DNA of 22,879 bases from Nemertoderma westbladi (taxonomy: Eukaryota > Xenacoelomorpha > Nemertodermatida > Nemertodermatidae): contig JAUCBJ010007174.1 in the NCBI GenBank assembly GCA_032718475.1, forward strand, positions 1 to 22,879. Direction: 5' to 3'. Positions 1 to 8,542 of the stretch are shown piece by piece (position 1 is the stretch's first letter; each line of letters starts with the position of its first letter). The position numbers and the translations under genes were made by a program. The notes below the pieces were generated by a model. That model had not been told where the DNA came from. It did no database searches and worked only from the letters and a program-made list of their open reading frames with translations.

Positions 1-183
1 AGTACACATACAGAGGAAATAGGTCTTAGATCCTCTAAAAACACAGATACAGCAATAATACGGTCTCTTACACTTATTAAATCAACTACGGAGTATTTTA
101 ATGTAAAAGATAATAAAAATAACGGGGCAATTCAGCAAAGGCTTTTACAAATACGGTCTACTTTGGTTGAGGCTCTACCTTAA
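1..183 (+). CDS. Possible 3' end of a host gene (partial, unrecognised)
   Basis: Frame 1 is open from the first base to a TAA at 181-183, giving 60 residues with no start codon in view. The translation looks protein-like: it contains AIIRSLTLIKSTTEYFNV and ends in RSTLVEALP. Surrounding DNA is AT-rich and rarely open this long. I do not recognise a family or domain. The last ten codons lie inside the first copy of the 56-bp tandem repeat, so the repeat either grew from the end of this coding segment or the frame is fortuitous. It could be a last exon cut by the window edge or a decayed repeat ORF. No splice acceptor can be judged because the left side is missing. Confidence 0.3.
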   Translation, partial: STHTEEIGLRSSKNTDTAIIRSLTLIKSTTEYFNVKDNKNNGAIQQRLLQIRSTLVEALP

Positions 184-338
184 GAAGTTGCCGCCAACAC
201 TCACTGATAAGGTCTACTTTGGTTGAGGCGCCAACACTCACTAATACGGTCTACTTTGGTTGAGGCTCTACCTTAAGAAGTTGCCGCCAACACTCACTGA
301 TAAGGTCTACTTTGGTTGAGGCTCTACCTTAAGAAGTT
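155..338 (+). repeat. 56-bp tandem repeat, about 3.3 copies
   Basis: Copies begin at 155, 211, 248 and 304, each with GGTCTACTTTGGTTGAGGC. Copies 1 and 3 are 56 bp and nearly identical. Copy 2 is shortened to 37 bp by an internal deletion of 19 bp, and copy 4 stops after 35 bp. The high identity implies recent expansion. Confidence 0.9.
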
Positions 339-604
339 AAGTAAACATTTTAAGTTTTAAGTAGGAACTACAATGAATGAAGATCTTAAGAAAACAAAAC
401 TTTTATTAAAGCACTTTCAAAAGAAAAATTGATACAATTTAATTTACTTCAGATATCGAACTTGACGTTTTATTCAGATTTAATGAAATATTCGCGGTGG
501 ATAATTTTCACTATTTTTGATGCTCTAGCTTTAAACATAATTATTAATACAGTATCTTTAGAAGTAAAACTTAATAGAAACACATTATGTAGATGCCAAT
601 TGGA
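339..604. other. AT-rich DNA, no supported gene
   Basis: A short open frame at 429-641 has no recognisable motif and a composition expected by chance in AT-rich DNA. Nothing else is seen here. Confidence 0.5.
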
Positions 605-1158
605 TTTGACTAGAACTAACGAGAGACGAATAATTGTATGACTGAATAGACATGATATATATGGTTGTAGTGCAATTAATTTCTAAGAAATTCCGTCTTC
701 TATTTAAGTTGTATGGTCACATATTTTAAATTGATTAAATCCGAATATTTGCCAATTCGAAAACAAAACCCTTTAATAATCTCAGATTGGCGTCGCTTAC
801 GTTTGCAACACAACACCTTCACATTATTGGAATCGATATAGCAGTCCCCAGTTTTCCGACGATTCCTAGCGAGACCAGGGTATATTACTGTAGCAAATTT
901 ATTGTGACTAGAGAGGTAATAAGTGACGAATATTTGTTAGACATAATAATAGATGTGGTTGTAGTGGAATTAATTTCTAAGGATTAAGTGCGTTCTTTAT
1001 ACAAGTTGCCAAGTCAATACAAGTGATTAAAATACAGATTTTTGTTGTCATTGCCAATTCAAAAACAAAATACAGTATTAATATCGCAGACTGGCGTCAC
1101 TTACGATCCAACTATTCTCCTTCACGGGATGACCCTGTCCTTATTTAAATCGATGGAT
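605..1158 (+). repeat. Diverged tandem duplication (two copies of about 240 bp)
   Basis: Copy 1 (about 605-842) and copy 2 (about 902-1158) align over their length with indels. Shared blocks occur in the same order: TGACTAGA, TGGTTGTAGTG, AATTAATTTCTAAG, GCCAATTC, AAAACAAAA, ATTGGCGTC or its CTGGCGTC counterpart, CTTACG, and a terminal AATCGAT. The divergence suggests an old duplication. No conserved reading frame links the copies. Confidence 0.7.
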
Positions 1159-1176
1159 ACTGTGTGTACTAAGTCA

Positions 1177-1253
1177 TATCTGAACCCAATCTGGACCCTA
1201 TCTGAACCCAATCTGGACCCAATCTGGACCCAATCTATACCAAACTGGATACC
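1177..1253 (+). repeat. 11-bp minisatellite, 7 units
   Basis: Consecutive 11-bp units alternate between TATCTGAACCC and AATCTGGACCC. The last two (AATCTATACCA, AACTGGATACC) are degenerate. Eleven is not a multiple of three, so coding use is unlikely. Confidence 0.9.
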
Positions 1254-1399
1254 AAATCTTAGGGATTACTAATTAAATTGACTACAGTATGTATATTGTA
1301 AAATTGTACCGGCACACCTACTGTACTCTTTAAATAATTTATTGTATAAAAATGTATGTACCGGTAATTAATAATATTTAATTATTTATATTATTGCAG

Positions 1400-1535
1400 T
1401 TTATCTGGAAAGACAAAAAAAGAGGAGAAGTCCAAGGATAGTAGGCCTACCATTGAAACGGGGAAAGAGAGGGTCTCGAGGCCTTCTATGGCTGGGCAGG
1501 GAACAATGCCTGCCGCCACATCTAAATGTAAATGA
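1400..1535 (+). CDS. Possible orphan terminal exon (unrecognised)
   Basis: A TTATTGCAG sequence ending at 1399 looks like a splice acceptor after an AT-rich, intron-like stretch. The phase beginning at 1401 is open for 44 codons to TGA at 1533-1535. The peptide is basic and Ser/Lys-rich (LSGKTKKEEKSKDSRP at its start). GC content rises relative to the flanks. No homologous family is recognised and no partner exon is visible. It could be a true last exon, a processed gene fragment, or chance. Confidence 0.2.
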
Positions 1536-1649
1536 TGATGGCGTGGATGGCGACGTAGAGGAAGAGTAGGCGTACTTCAAACTCAGTATATTAATCTTAT
1601 CATAAACAATTTTAATATATTTATATATATATACTGTATACTAAAGTAT

Positions 1650-1728
1650 ACTACTGTACTACTTAGGATCGGCATGCTGCATTGCAGCTGCATTTTTAAG
1701 AATGCTGTGCCGGCTTATCGACAAAATT
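1650..1728 (-). mobile_element. Antisense LINE 3'-tail fragment at the 5' end of the LINE
   Basis: Read on the minus strand, 1728 to 1664 encodes the last residues of the same family (NFVDKPAQHS, then stop), followed by a short 3' UTR and a degenerate TAG-rich tail (complement of about 1650-1664). It matches 4323-4387 at 63 of 65 positions. It abuts the 5'-truncated sense LINE at 1729. No target-site duplication could be recognised. Confidence 0.75.
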
Positions 1729-2267
1729 ATGCTGCACATGCAGCATTGGACAAAATAGACCAAATCGCTAACCGCATCATCCGTTGCTACTTCTCATGTT
1801 CTGGAAGACTGGCTAAGAAGTTTCCTAAGGTGGTTCTGATTGTGTGCTACTCTCCAACTAGTGTTGCCCCTGTAGAGGAGGTGGAAAATTTCTACCACAA
1901 TCTACAAGCAGCTACTGATGGAGTGGATCAGCATGCATTCTTAACGTTCCTGGGAGACTTTAATGCAAGTCTGCATCAATCACCTACATCGCCCTGGGTC
2001 TATAGCAATGGTGCTAACCGAAATTCTGTCCATCTTCAGGATTTTATCTCTGGAAATGGATTGTTTTCGGCTGGAACCCAGTTCAAGAAGCGAACTGGAA
2101 AGCTATGGACTCATAGTGGACCCAGTGGTCACAAGTCACAGATAGACCATATTCTGTTTGGTAGGAAATACAGGAGCTCTATACAAGACTGTAATGCATT
2201 TACACTTCGACCCTTCTCCAGTGATCACCGCCTTATTGTGGCCAAGGTAAGACTTAGTCTGCGTGCT
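1729..2267 (+). pseudogene. LINE ORF: APE-like endonuclease domain (N-terminus missing)
   Basis: In the intact family this domain nicks the target DNA to prime reverse transcription. The frame reads through HAALDKIDQIANRIIRCYF and VVLIVCYSPTSVAP (a beta-strand and CYSPT motif typical of the family), then GDFNA, SQIDHILF and SSDHRLIVAKV. GDFNA and the SDH box hold the C-terminal half of the catalytic set. The N-terminal Asn and Glu motifs are absent because the element is truncated. The frame continues without a stop into the RT part. A perfect palindrome, ATGCTGC-ACAT-GCAGCAT (1729-1746), lies exactly at the truncation point. Confidence 0.85.
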
Positions 2268-4299
2268 AGCAGAACAACGAAATCTGCCTTGCCGCGGCAT
2301 GACTGGTCCTCTCTGTTGCAACAGCCAAGTGTGAGATCCAGTTTCACACTACAGCTGAGCAACAGGTATGAGGCTCTTGCCTCTGAGGCGGTAGATCACT
2401 GTGAGGGCTATACTGCCTTTACAGAAGCAGTTCAGTTAGCAGCTGCAGAAACAGTTCCTGTATACCCTCGAAACAGGAAAAGGGCCTCCTGGACTGACAA
2501 CAAAATTCAGAAGTGCCGAAATGTCCTTCATAAGGCGCAGAAAGAGTCCCGACTCAAACAGACTACAGCGGCCAAGAATGCAGTTAAGGCTTCATCTAGG
2601 TCCCTGAACAGGCAGTACTCTGTTAATCTACAGGAGCTGATAAACCAACAGGTTGATGCCATCAATGATGCTGACGACAGCAGGCAATCATCCCAGGCAT
2701 GGAAATCGATCAATTTGCTTACTGGGCGGAAAAGCCAACCAACCACCAAGGTTAAGGCTGAATCACCAGCCGATCGCCTCAATGGTTGGAAAGCCCACTT
2801 TGAAAAGCTCCTCAATAATGACAGGGTATTGCCTGATAACTTTATAAAAGTAAAAGTGTCTGAGTCTGTACTCCTAGCTATTCCCATTGGCGATATCTCC
2901 TTTGCAGAAGTGAAGGCTGCTGCAAAGAGCATTAAGACCAATCGTGCCAGTGGAGTAGATGGTGTTCCCCCTGAGGTCTTTAAAATACCTGAGTGTTTAA
3001 TGCTCATAGTAGACATGTACCGAACAACAAGAGTCCCACAAGAAATGAAAGCAAATAAGTTGGTGCCAGGTCCCAAGAAGGGCAACCTAACACTCTATGG
3101 TTCTTTTCGGGGAATCTCATTGATCTCGATTGCTGCAAAGCTATACAATAGAATTCTATTAAATCGCATCAGGGATCCCATTGAGAGACTGCTCCGTGGA
3201 AATCAGATGGGTTCCGTAAAGGTCGTGGGACCATGGAGCCCATTTTGGCACTTAGAAGGATAATTGAAGAGTTATCTTTGTTGACTTCTTCAAGGCCTTT
3301 GATTCAGTCTCTCGCTCACGTATGTTCAGCATACTTTCATTATATGGGATTCCTGATGAAATTATTGCAGCAATCAGATCAGTATACGATGGTTCGACAA
3401 CATTTGTGTCTACTGTTGACGGTGACACAGAACCATTTGAAGTGTTATGGGGCGTCCTCCAGGGAGACACACTTGCACCATTCTTGTTCATAATTGTGGT
3501 TGACTATGTTCTACGCATGTCCTTAGATCATCATAATGATGATGGGGTGATGATAACTCCACCTACTGACTTCAGAAGTCGAGGAAATCCTGCCAAGTAC
3601 CTAACTGATCTAGACTTTGCTGATGACTTAGGAGTACTATCAGAATCACTAGAGGGAGCCCAACGGCTCCTCAGCTCATTAGAACATGCTGCTTCTAGTG
3701 TTGGTCTTTTTATTAACTCCAGAAAGACCAAAATTTTGACAGTTAACTTTGAAAGTCCTCAGCAAGTCTCTGATCGGATGAGCATAAGCTCAAAGGATGG
3801 TATGCTTGAGCATGTGGACGACTTCTGTTACCTGGGATCATGGATCCGGAAGTCAGGTGAGGACCTTCGAATACGTAAGGGAAAGGCATGGGCAGCCTTG
3901 AATAGGCTTTCCAGGATTTGGAAGTCACCGAGAATTAATCGGAAACTTAAGGTCCGATTATTTAGAGCAGCAGTAGTTCCAGTACTCCTCTACGGGAGTC
4001 CATGCTGGGCTCTAACTGTTGAGGACACCAAATCTCTGGATGGCACATTCACAAGAATGCTACGCCGGGTTCATTGTGTCAAGTACAATGCACACATCTC
4101 CAACCAGACACTATATAACATTGGAGGTGTTTCATTGGTTCCCCCAAGCTCGACACTAGAACAAAATCGCCTCCGCTTTGCAGGACATTGCTTTCGCCGT
4201 GAGGACCAGCAAGTGCCTAATCTTGTACTTTGGCAGCCTCATGGAGTGAATAAGCATGGTGGAGCCCATGACTTTCTTGAGACGCATTCTTAAAGGACA

Positions 4300-4309
4300 C
4301 TGGCCTTGA
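4300..4309 (+). repeat. Target-site duplication, left copy
   Basis: CTGGCCTTGA, identical to 4478-4487. The two flank the antisense LINE insertion, and fusing across one copy restores the continuous LINE 3' coding sequence. Confidence 0.9.
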
Positions 4310-4477
4310 CTACTACTACTACTAGGATCGGCATGCTGCATTGCAGCTGCATTTTTAAGAATGCTGTGCCGGCTTGTCAACAAAATTGCACCGCCACAAC
4401 TCCCTATCACCCATGACATTTGCTAGATCATCCGCATCTTTAAGGCCAGTGTCCTTTAAGATGCGTCTCAAGAAAGT
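4310..4477 (-). mobile_element. Nested antisense LINE 3' end, same family, with (TAG)5 tail
   Basis: A 168-bp, 5'-truncated copy on the minus strand. It encodes TFLRRILKDTGLKDADDLAN and continues through the shared C-terminus to NFVDKPAQHS and a stop. A short 3' UTR with the palindrome GCTGCA-N-TGCAGC follows, then (TAG)5 (complement of 4310-4324). It sits inside the 3' end of a sense copy of its own family, so about 60 bp of the two copies form a nearly perfect inverted repeat (arms about 4386-4448 and 4478-4540, one mismatch). Confidence 0.9.
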
Positions 4478-4487
4478 CTGGCCTTGA
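4478..4487 (+). repeat. Target-site duplication, right copy
   Basis: Second copy of CTGGCCTTGA, directly followed by the remainder of the interrupted LINE reading frame. Confidence 0.9.
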
Positions 4488-4560
4488 AGATGCGGATGAT
4501 CTAGCAAATGTCATGGGTGATAGGGAGTTGTGGCGGTGCATTTTTGGCAACTTGCCTTGA

Positions 4561-5029
4561 ATGTTATTTTAAGTATTCGAAAAATGAAATTGAAGTAGTC
4601 GTGTCTATCAAAAATCCATTTACGAGACCCCATTTCCAGAGGTTAAAGTGAAATCATGCTAATTATTCTATAAATTAAGTAGTTTAAATTAGTTTCTGAT
4701 GTCAATTCGAAGTGTAGTTGGGTTTTTTGGGTTCCTAATTCCACTGGAAATTAAAAAAATTTGGTCTGATCACGAAAATGTTAACTTTTTTAGACAAATT
4801 TTGGAATGAAATGTGCAAGTATTCCAAAAAATTGCAACGTTACCAGATCGTATATCCGATTGAAAATTCAGTCCAATGGGGGTTTTTTGGGGCGCTGATC
4901 ACGATGGTAACAAAATGTAATTGATTGGAACACTGCAAATTGCCAATTTTGAACCTTTGATTTTTCAAAAGTGCTAGTAATGGGTCTTTTCATTTTTGTG
5001 CCCATTTGGAGAATCTAACCAAATTAGGA
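4561..5029. repeat. Intergenic DNA with a diverged internal repeat
   Basis: No gene is supported. Two blocks about 160 bp apart share GGGTTTTTTGGG followed by CTGATCACGA (4719-4776 and 4879-4915), with a larger gap between the motifs in the first. This looks like an old tandem or dispersed repeat of unknown type. Confidence 0.45.
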
Positions 5030-5102
5030 ATATTTATATTATATTTATAAATTATTATATAATATATATATATTATTATAATATTTATTATTTATATTTA
5101 TT
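5030..5102. repeat. AT-only low-complexity tract
   Basis: Almost pure A/T made of TATTTATA, TTATTATA and (TA)n stretches. Confidence 0.85.
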
Positions 5103-5568
5103 TTCGGATTCTGAAAGAGGATAGATTTAGTCTAAGAGGGGCAAGAAATTCAGCACCTACACTCAAGCTTCACTACTGTTAAACTTCTAAATGTTTAACT
5201 GCGTTTTTCTCGAATTGTGATTTTGACCAGTTAACCACTTTTCTAGGGTGTCACGTCACATTTATCTATTTTGCTGCTAGAATTCGAAATATCTTATGGT
5301 GAAATAGTATGACATTGATTAGAAAATTGGCTGTGTCTTTGTCGGACGCTGCTCCATCTTGACATACTGTATAAAGTCACCCATCATTCGTCATTGGTAT
5401 TTTTGGAAAGACGGATTTCGTATATCTACTGTAGTAGATATTAGTACTGTAGTACACAGTGTACTTTATTATATAGGCTCCCGTTCTGCGCGATGGTCCC
5501 ACAACGTGCACTATATAATAAGACTTGAACTAAATACAATAAGCTATTATTAGAAGTATAAACTTAAT
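5103..5568. other. Unassigned AT-rich DNA with a palindrome cluster
   Basis: No gene is supported. Three overlapping perfect palindromes lie at 5422-5464: ATATCTACT-GT-AGTAGATAT (5422-5441), GTACT-GT-AGTAC (5444-5455) and GTACAC-A-GTGTAC (5452-5464). Confidence 0.55.
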
Positions 5569-5771
5569 TACACCATCACCTAGAATATAGTGAATTTATT
5601 CTATTCAGGTACCTGCCCCACTCCCTTTTTTTTACAAATCTTATGAGATTGCATGGAATTTGGAATTGAGATACTGTAGTTTCACCTCTCTACACCTCAT
5701 TGACGTGTGGGGGGGGGGGGGGGGGGGGTAAGAATAAAGACACACTACATTCCAGGACATGGTCTAAGCCT
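5569..5771 (+). mobile_element. Short copy of a hairpin/fold-back element (MITE-like)
   Basis: The left end (TACACCAT, AATATAGTG, then ACAAATCTTATGAGATTGCA and TTTCACCTC) matches the left arm of the fold-back element at 10703. The right end (ACACTACATT, GGACATGGTCTA, GCCTACTT) matches the right end of that element near 12262-12292. The interior is deleted, leaving a poly(G) run between the ends. A possible 7-bp target duplication, ACTTAAT, occurs at 5562-5568 and 5772-5778. It reads as an internal-deletion derivative. Confidence 0.65.
5709..5728 (+). repeat. Poly(G) tract, 20 bp
   Basis: Uninterrupted G20 inside the short hairpin element. Length in such runs is prone to sequencing and replication error. 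Confidence 0.9.
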
Positions 5772-5826
5772 ACTTAATTCTGTATATTGCTTTACTATTA
5801 TTTGCTTGAACTGGTTTATTCTGATA

Positions 5827-5854
<28 letters not shown>
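5827..5854 (+). repeat. Poly(G) tract, 28 bp
   Basis: Uninterrupted G28 about 100 bp downstream of the previous run, outside any recognised element. Confidence 0.9.
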
Positions 5855-5857
<3 letters not shown>

Positions 5858-6400
5858 GGACGCAATAAAAATGTATCCCTCTCCAGGGGAAATTTGACGC
5901 AAATAACAGATGATTACTCTCAAAAATAAAACTCTAACCTTTTCTGTTGTGTTTAGATTATACATTTATGAATAATACGTTAATATTATGTTCAATTCAA
6001 GTTTTAGATTATACATTAACAACGATATTTCATATTTTTTATGAATAAACTACACCCCTAGTTAGTTCTTAGTTAAGTTTAAATTTAACGTTTGAACTGC
6101 GGCCAAAGCAACGATAATTCAATAGTATGCAACGTTTAAAAATAACGTTCATTTGTTAAAAGTGAGCGTTGTATAACGTTACATGAACGTTAAATTGTTT
6201 GCAGGGATACCTGCTCGCTCATGCATGAATTCCAACCTGAAGCACAGGCAAGGCGTACTATATACTGTACAAGGCCATGCCATCGACTTTAACTGGGGGC
6301 GGTGACTGGGGGCAAGATTTTTTTTACAACAAATTGAAATTTTGATATGGGTAGAGAGTTCTATAAATTTTAATTCGCTGCAATTTGATCAATGGACGTA
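5855..6400. other. Unassigned AT-rich DNA with clustered AACGTT motifs
   Basis: No gene is seen. Between 6085 and 6195 the motif AACGTT recurs five times with irregular spacing. A similar set of ACGTTC motifs occurs at 10483-10655. No reading frame is supported. Confidence 0.4.
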
Positions 6401-6534
6401 CTTGAAGCATCCTCGTTAAGTAAGATACAAAATTTTATGGTAGCTAGTGTTTTAGGTAGGTTTGGCTAGTAATTTCGACACTGGTTCCGACATCCTACTT
6501 CCTTCTATAAATATTTTGTAGTAGCTAGTTCTTA
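6401..6534 (+). repeat. Left arm of a 3.9-kb inverted-repeat pair
   Basis: About 134 bp almost identical to the reverse complement of 10296-10431, with a few substitutions and small indels. The arm continues after the hairpin insertion, at about 6824-6846 (CGAACCTGTCTT), matching the complement of 10280-10295. This could be a terminal inverted repeat of a composite DNA transposon or two opposed copies of one repeat. Confidence 0.8.
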
Positions 6535-6823
6535 TTACTATTTGTATAGAAAATGTTCCAGAAGATGTTAGCTAGTCATTTTTTAAAAAAATTATGTTCG
6601 AGAACAAATATTTTTGGTTCTAGAACATTTCTTTTATTCATTTTAAACACGTTTTAGAACGATTCCATCCGTTTTAAATAGAATTCAGATTTTTTCTAAA
6701 AAATGTTCTAGAACAAAACATATTTGTTCTAGAACATAATTGTTTTTAAAACTGAATAGCTAACATCTTCTGGAACATTTTCTATACAAATACAGTAGTA
6801 ACTAGAACGCCATCAAGATGGCT
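6535..6823. mobile_element. Hairpin MITE inserted in the left inverted-repeat arm
   Basis: The two halves of this segment are inverted repeats of about 105-115 bp. Left arm features are TATTTGTATAGAAAATGTTC, CAGAAGATGTTAGCTA, GAACAAATAT and GTTCTAGAACATTT. The right arm (about 6690-6803) repeats these inverted. It interrupts the longer inverted-repeat arm, whose uninterrupted site is visible in antisense at 10290-10300. A TTA/TTAA sequence at both junctions is a possible target duplication. No coding capacity. Confidence 0.75.
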
Positions 6824-6924
6824 TTAAACGAACCTGTCTTAAACAGACTCCATGAAACAGATGGGATTGGAAGATGCAAACCAAGAATGACTTGCATCAA
6901 CCAAAAAAATGCCTCCCATCTAAT

Positions 6925-8542
6925 GTAATACATTAAGCATTACCGAACCAGACAACTCTGTGGCCAGCGCGTCACTCTCATCCTTTAAAGTACTGTCCAC
7001 ACCTAGCATTGTAAAACTAATAAAATCTGCCCCAAATAAACAATGCCCTCTAGACCCATTACCTACAAGTACGCTAAAACATTGCATTTCAAGTCTTTGC
7101 ACACCCATAACAATTATGACTAATAACTCTCTGCAGAGTGGTACAGTCCCAGATATTTGAAAAACAGCGCAGGTCTCCCCATTACTAAAAAAAGTTAGTC
7201 TTGACTCGACTCTGAAGTTTAACTTCCGACCTGTTAGCGGTTTGCCCTTTGCATCAAAAATTGCAGAAAGAGCAGTGGTGTCGCAATTTCTCCTCTATAT
7301 AAACGAACATCATCCCTTGCCAACTAACGAATCTGGATATCGAAAATTTCATAGCACAGAAACAGCACTGATTAAAGTCCAATCAGATATTCTTATAAAC
7401 ATGGATAAGAAAAAAGTGACATTTCTAGTACTCCTAGATCTCAGCTCCGCCTTCGACACCGTTGACCACGATCTCCTTCTGCATGTATTCAAATCTGACC
7501 TGGGAATTTGCGGCACATGTCTACGGTGGTTCTCATCCTTCCTCCGGGGGCGCCGCCAACACGTAACAACTCTCTGTTCAAATTCCAGAGAATACGTATT
7601 GGAATACGGCTTCCCCCAGGGTGCATGCTTATCCTGTCACTATTTCAGTAATTTCGGGCGGGATCTATTTACTATCATTGAGAACCACTTGCCAATCGCC
7701 TTACATGGATATGCTGATGACAAACAAACATACTATGCGTTTCACCCATCAAGTGAATCCAACGAAACAGATGCATTACAAGCCCTCCAGAGATGTATTG
7801 CAGATATACGTAGGTGGTTTATTGTAAACAAACTTAAAATAAACGATGATAAAACCGAGTTTATAATACTGGGAACACCTCAACAACTCTCTAAAGTATC
7901 TACACAATACCTAAACGTTGGTAACTTTAATATACGCCCTGCAAAATTTGTAATGAACCTCGGCACATGGTTCGCTCCAAATCTCACCATGGGAAAATTC
8001 ATATCCAAAACTTGTAATGCCGCGTTCTTCCACATCCAAAACATTCGCCGTATCATCTACTTTCTTGACCAAAAGTCCGTTAAAACAGTTATACATTCAC
8101 TTATTTCAAGTCGGATTGACTACTGTAATGGCCTCCTCTAAGGGGTGTCTAGCTACCAACTAGCAAAATTGCAACGTGTGCAAATCTCGGCCGCCCGCCT
8201 ACTAACTAGGGTTCACAAGTATGACCACATTACGCCGAGTCTCAAAGAAATACATTGGCTACCAGTGCGTAAACGCATTGAGTTTAAATTGCTTCTCCTT
8301 GTCCACAAGTCCACCTTAGGTCACGCACCACATTACATATCTGACATGCTTGTCCGGGTCAATCGCAATAACAACACTACAAGGAATTGCACTACACTCA
8401 CTTTCGTTGAGCCGCGATTCAACTGTCAAACCCTACTGTAGGGCGCCGGGCATTCCCAGTAGCCGCCCCACGACTCTGGAACAATCTCCCAAAAGATATC
8501 CGCTCGATCTCCGACACCACAATTTTTAAACAGCGATTTTAA
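6925..8542 (+). pseudogene. CR1/L2-like LINE reverse transcriptase (dead)
   Basis: One frame (phase of 6960) carries RT from about motif 0 to the C-terminal domain. It starts with SITEPDNSVAS, then KSAPNKQCPLDPLPT, VSPLLKK, FNFRPVSGLPFASKIAERAV, LDLSSAFDTVDHDLLL (motif A), GFPQGACLS (a degraded motif B) and HGYADDKQTYY (motif C, YADD intact). Next come RRWFIVNKLKINDDKTEFII, SSRIDYCNGLL and HITPSLKEIHWLPVRKRIEF. In-frame stops occur at 7158-7160, 8139-8141 and 8439-8441. A frame change near 8441 restores the terminal signature RAFPVAAPRLWNNLPKDIRS, with a stop at 8540-8542. Motif A and YADD make RT assignment secure; the clade call rests on the C-terminal signature and tail. Confidence 0.9.

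Larger units (their letters stand above)
1729..4560 (+). mobile_element. APE-type non-LTR retrotransposon (LINE), 5'-truncated
   Basis: One sense-orientation element with an apurinic-endonuclease domain followed by reverse transcriptase, resembling the RTE-like APE LINEs of animals; the exact clade is uncertain. The 5' part, including the endonuclease N-terminus, is missing. The 3' coding end is split by a nested insertion (4310-4477) and resumes at 4488. Other copies of the family in the window end in a (TAG)n tail, but this copy diverges from them after the shared GGCGGTGCA (ending at 4540) and has no such tail. Confidence 0.9.
2268..4560 (+). pseudogene. LINE ORF: reverse transcriptase domain (frameshifted and interrupted)
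   Basis: RT motifs appear in order: NRASGVDGVPPEVFK, PGPKKGNLTLYGSFRGISL, then after a 1-bp loss near 3206 GFRKGRGTMEPILALRRI. A further deletion with a frame change near 3268-3275 precedes FVDFFKAFDSV (motif A). Then come GVLQGDTLAPFLF (motif B), FADDLGVLS (motif C, catalytic DD intact), and the thumb and C-terminal segments CYLGSWIRKSGEDLRIRKG and LLYGSPCWAL. A 1-bp excess near 4288, compared with the antisense copy, shifts the end. The last residues (LEDADDLANVMGDRELWRC) resume at 4484 beyond the nested insertion and stop at 4558-4560. At least three frame lesions show it is dead. Confidence 0.9.

Noticed and set aside
155-338. CRISPR-like array
   Set aside because: Units are contiguous with no unique spacers and the context is an animal genome.
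2528-3085. 185-residue minus-strand frame
   Set aside because: Lies opposite clear LINE reverse-transcriptase coding.
1664-4387. 65-bp direct repeats flanking the LINE as LTRs or a long target-site duplication
   Set aside because: They encode antisense LINE 3' ends with TAG tails, so they are tail insertions. The right one has its own 10-bp target-site duplications.
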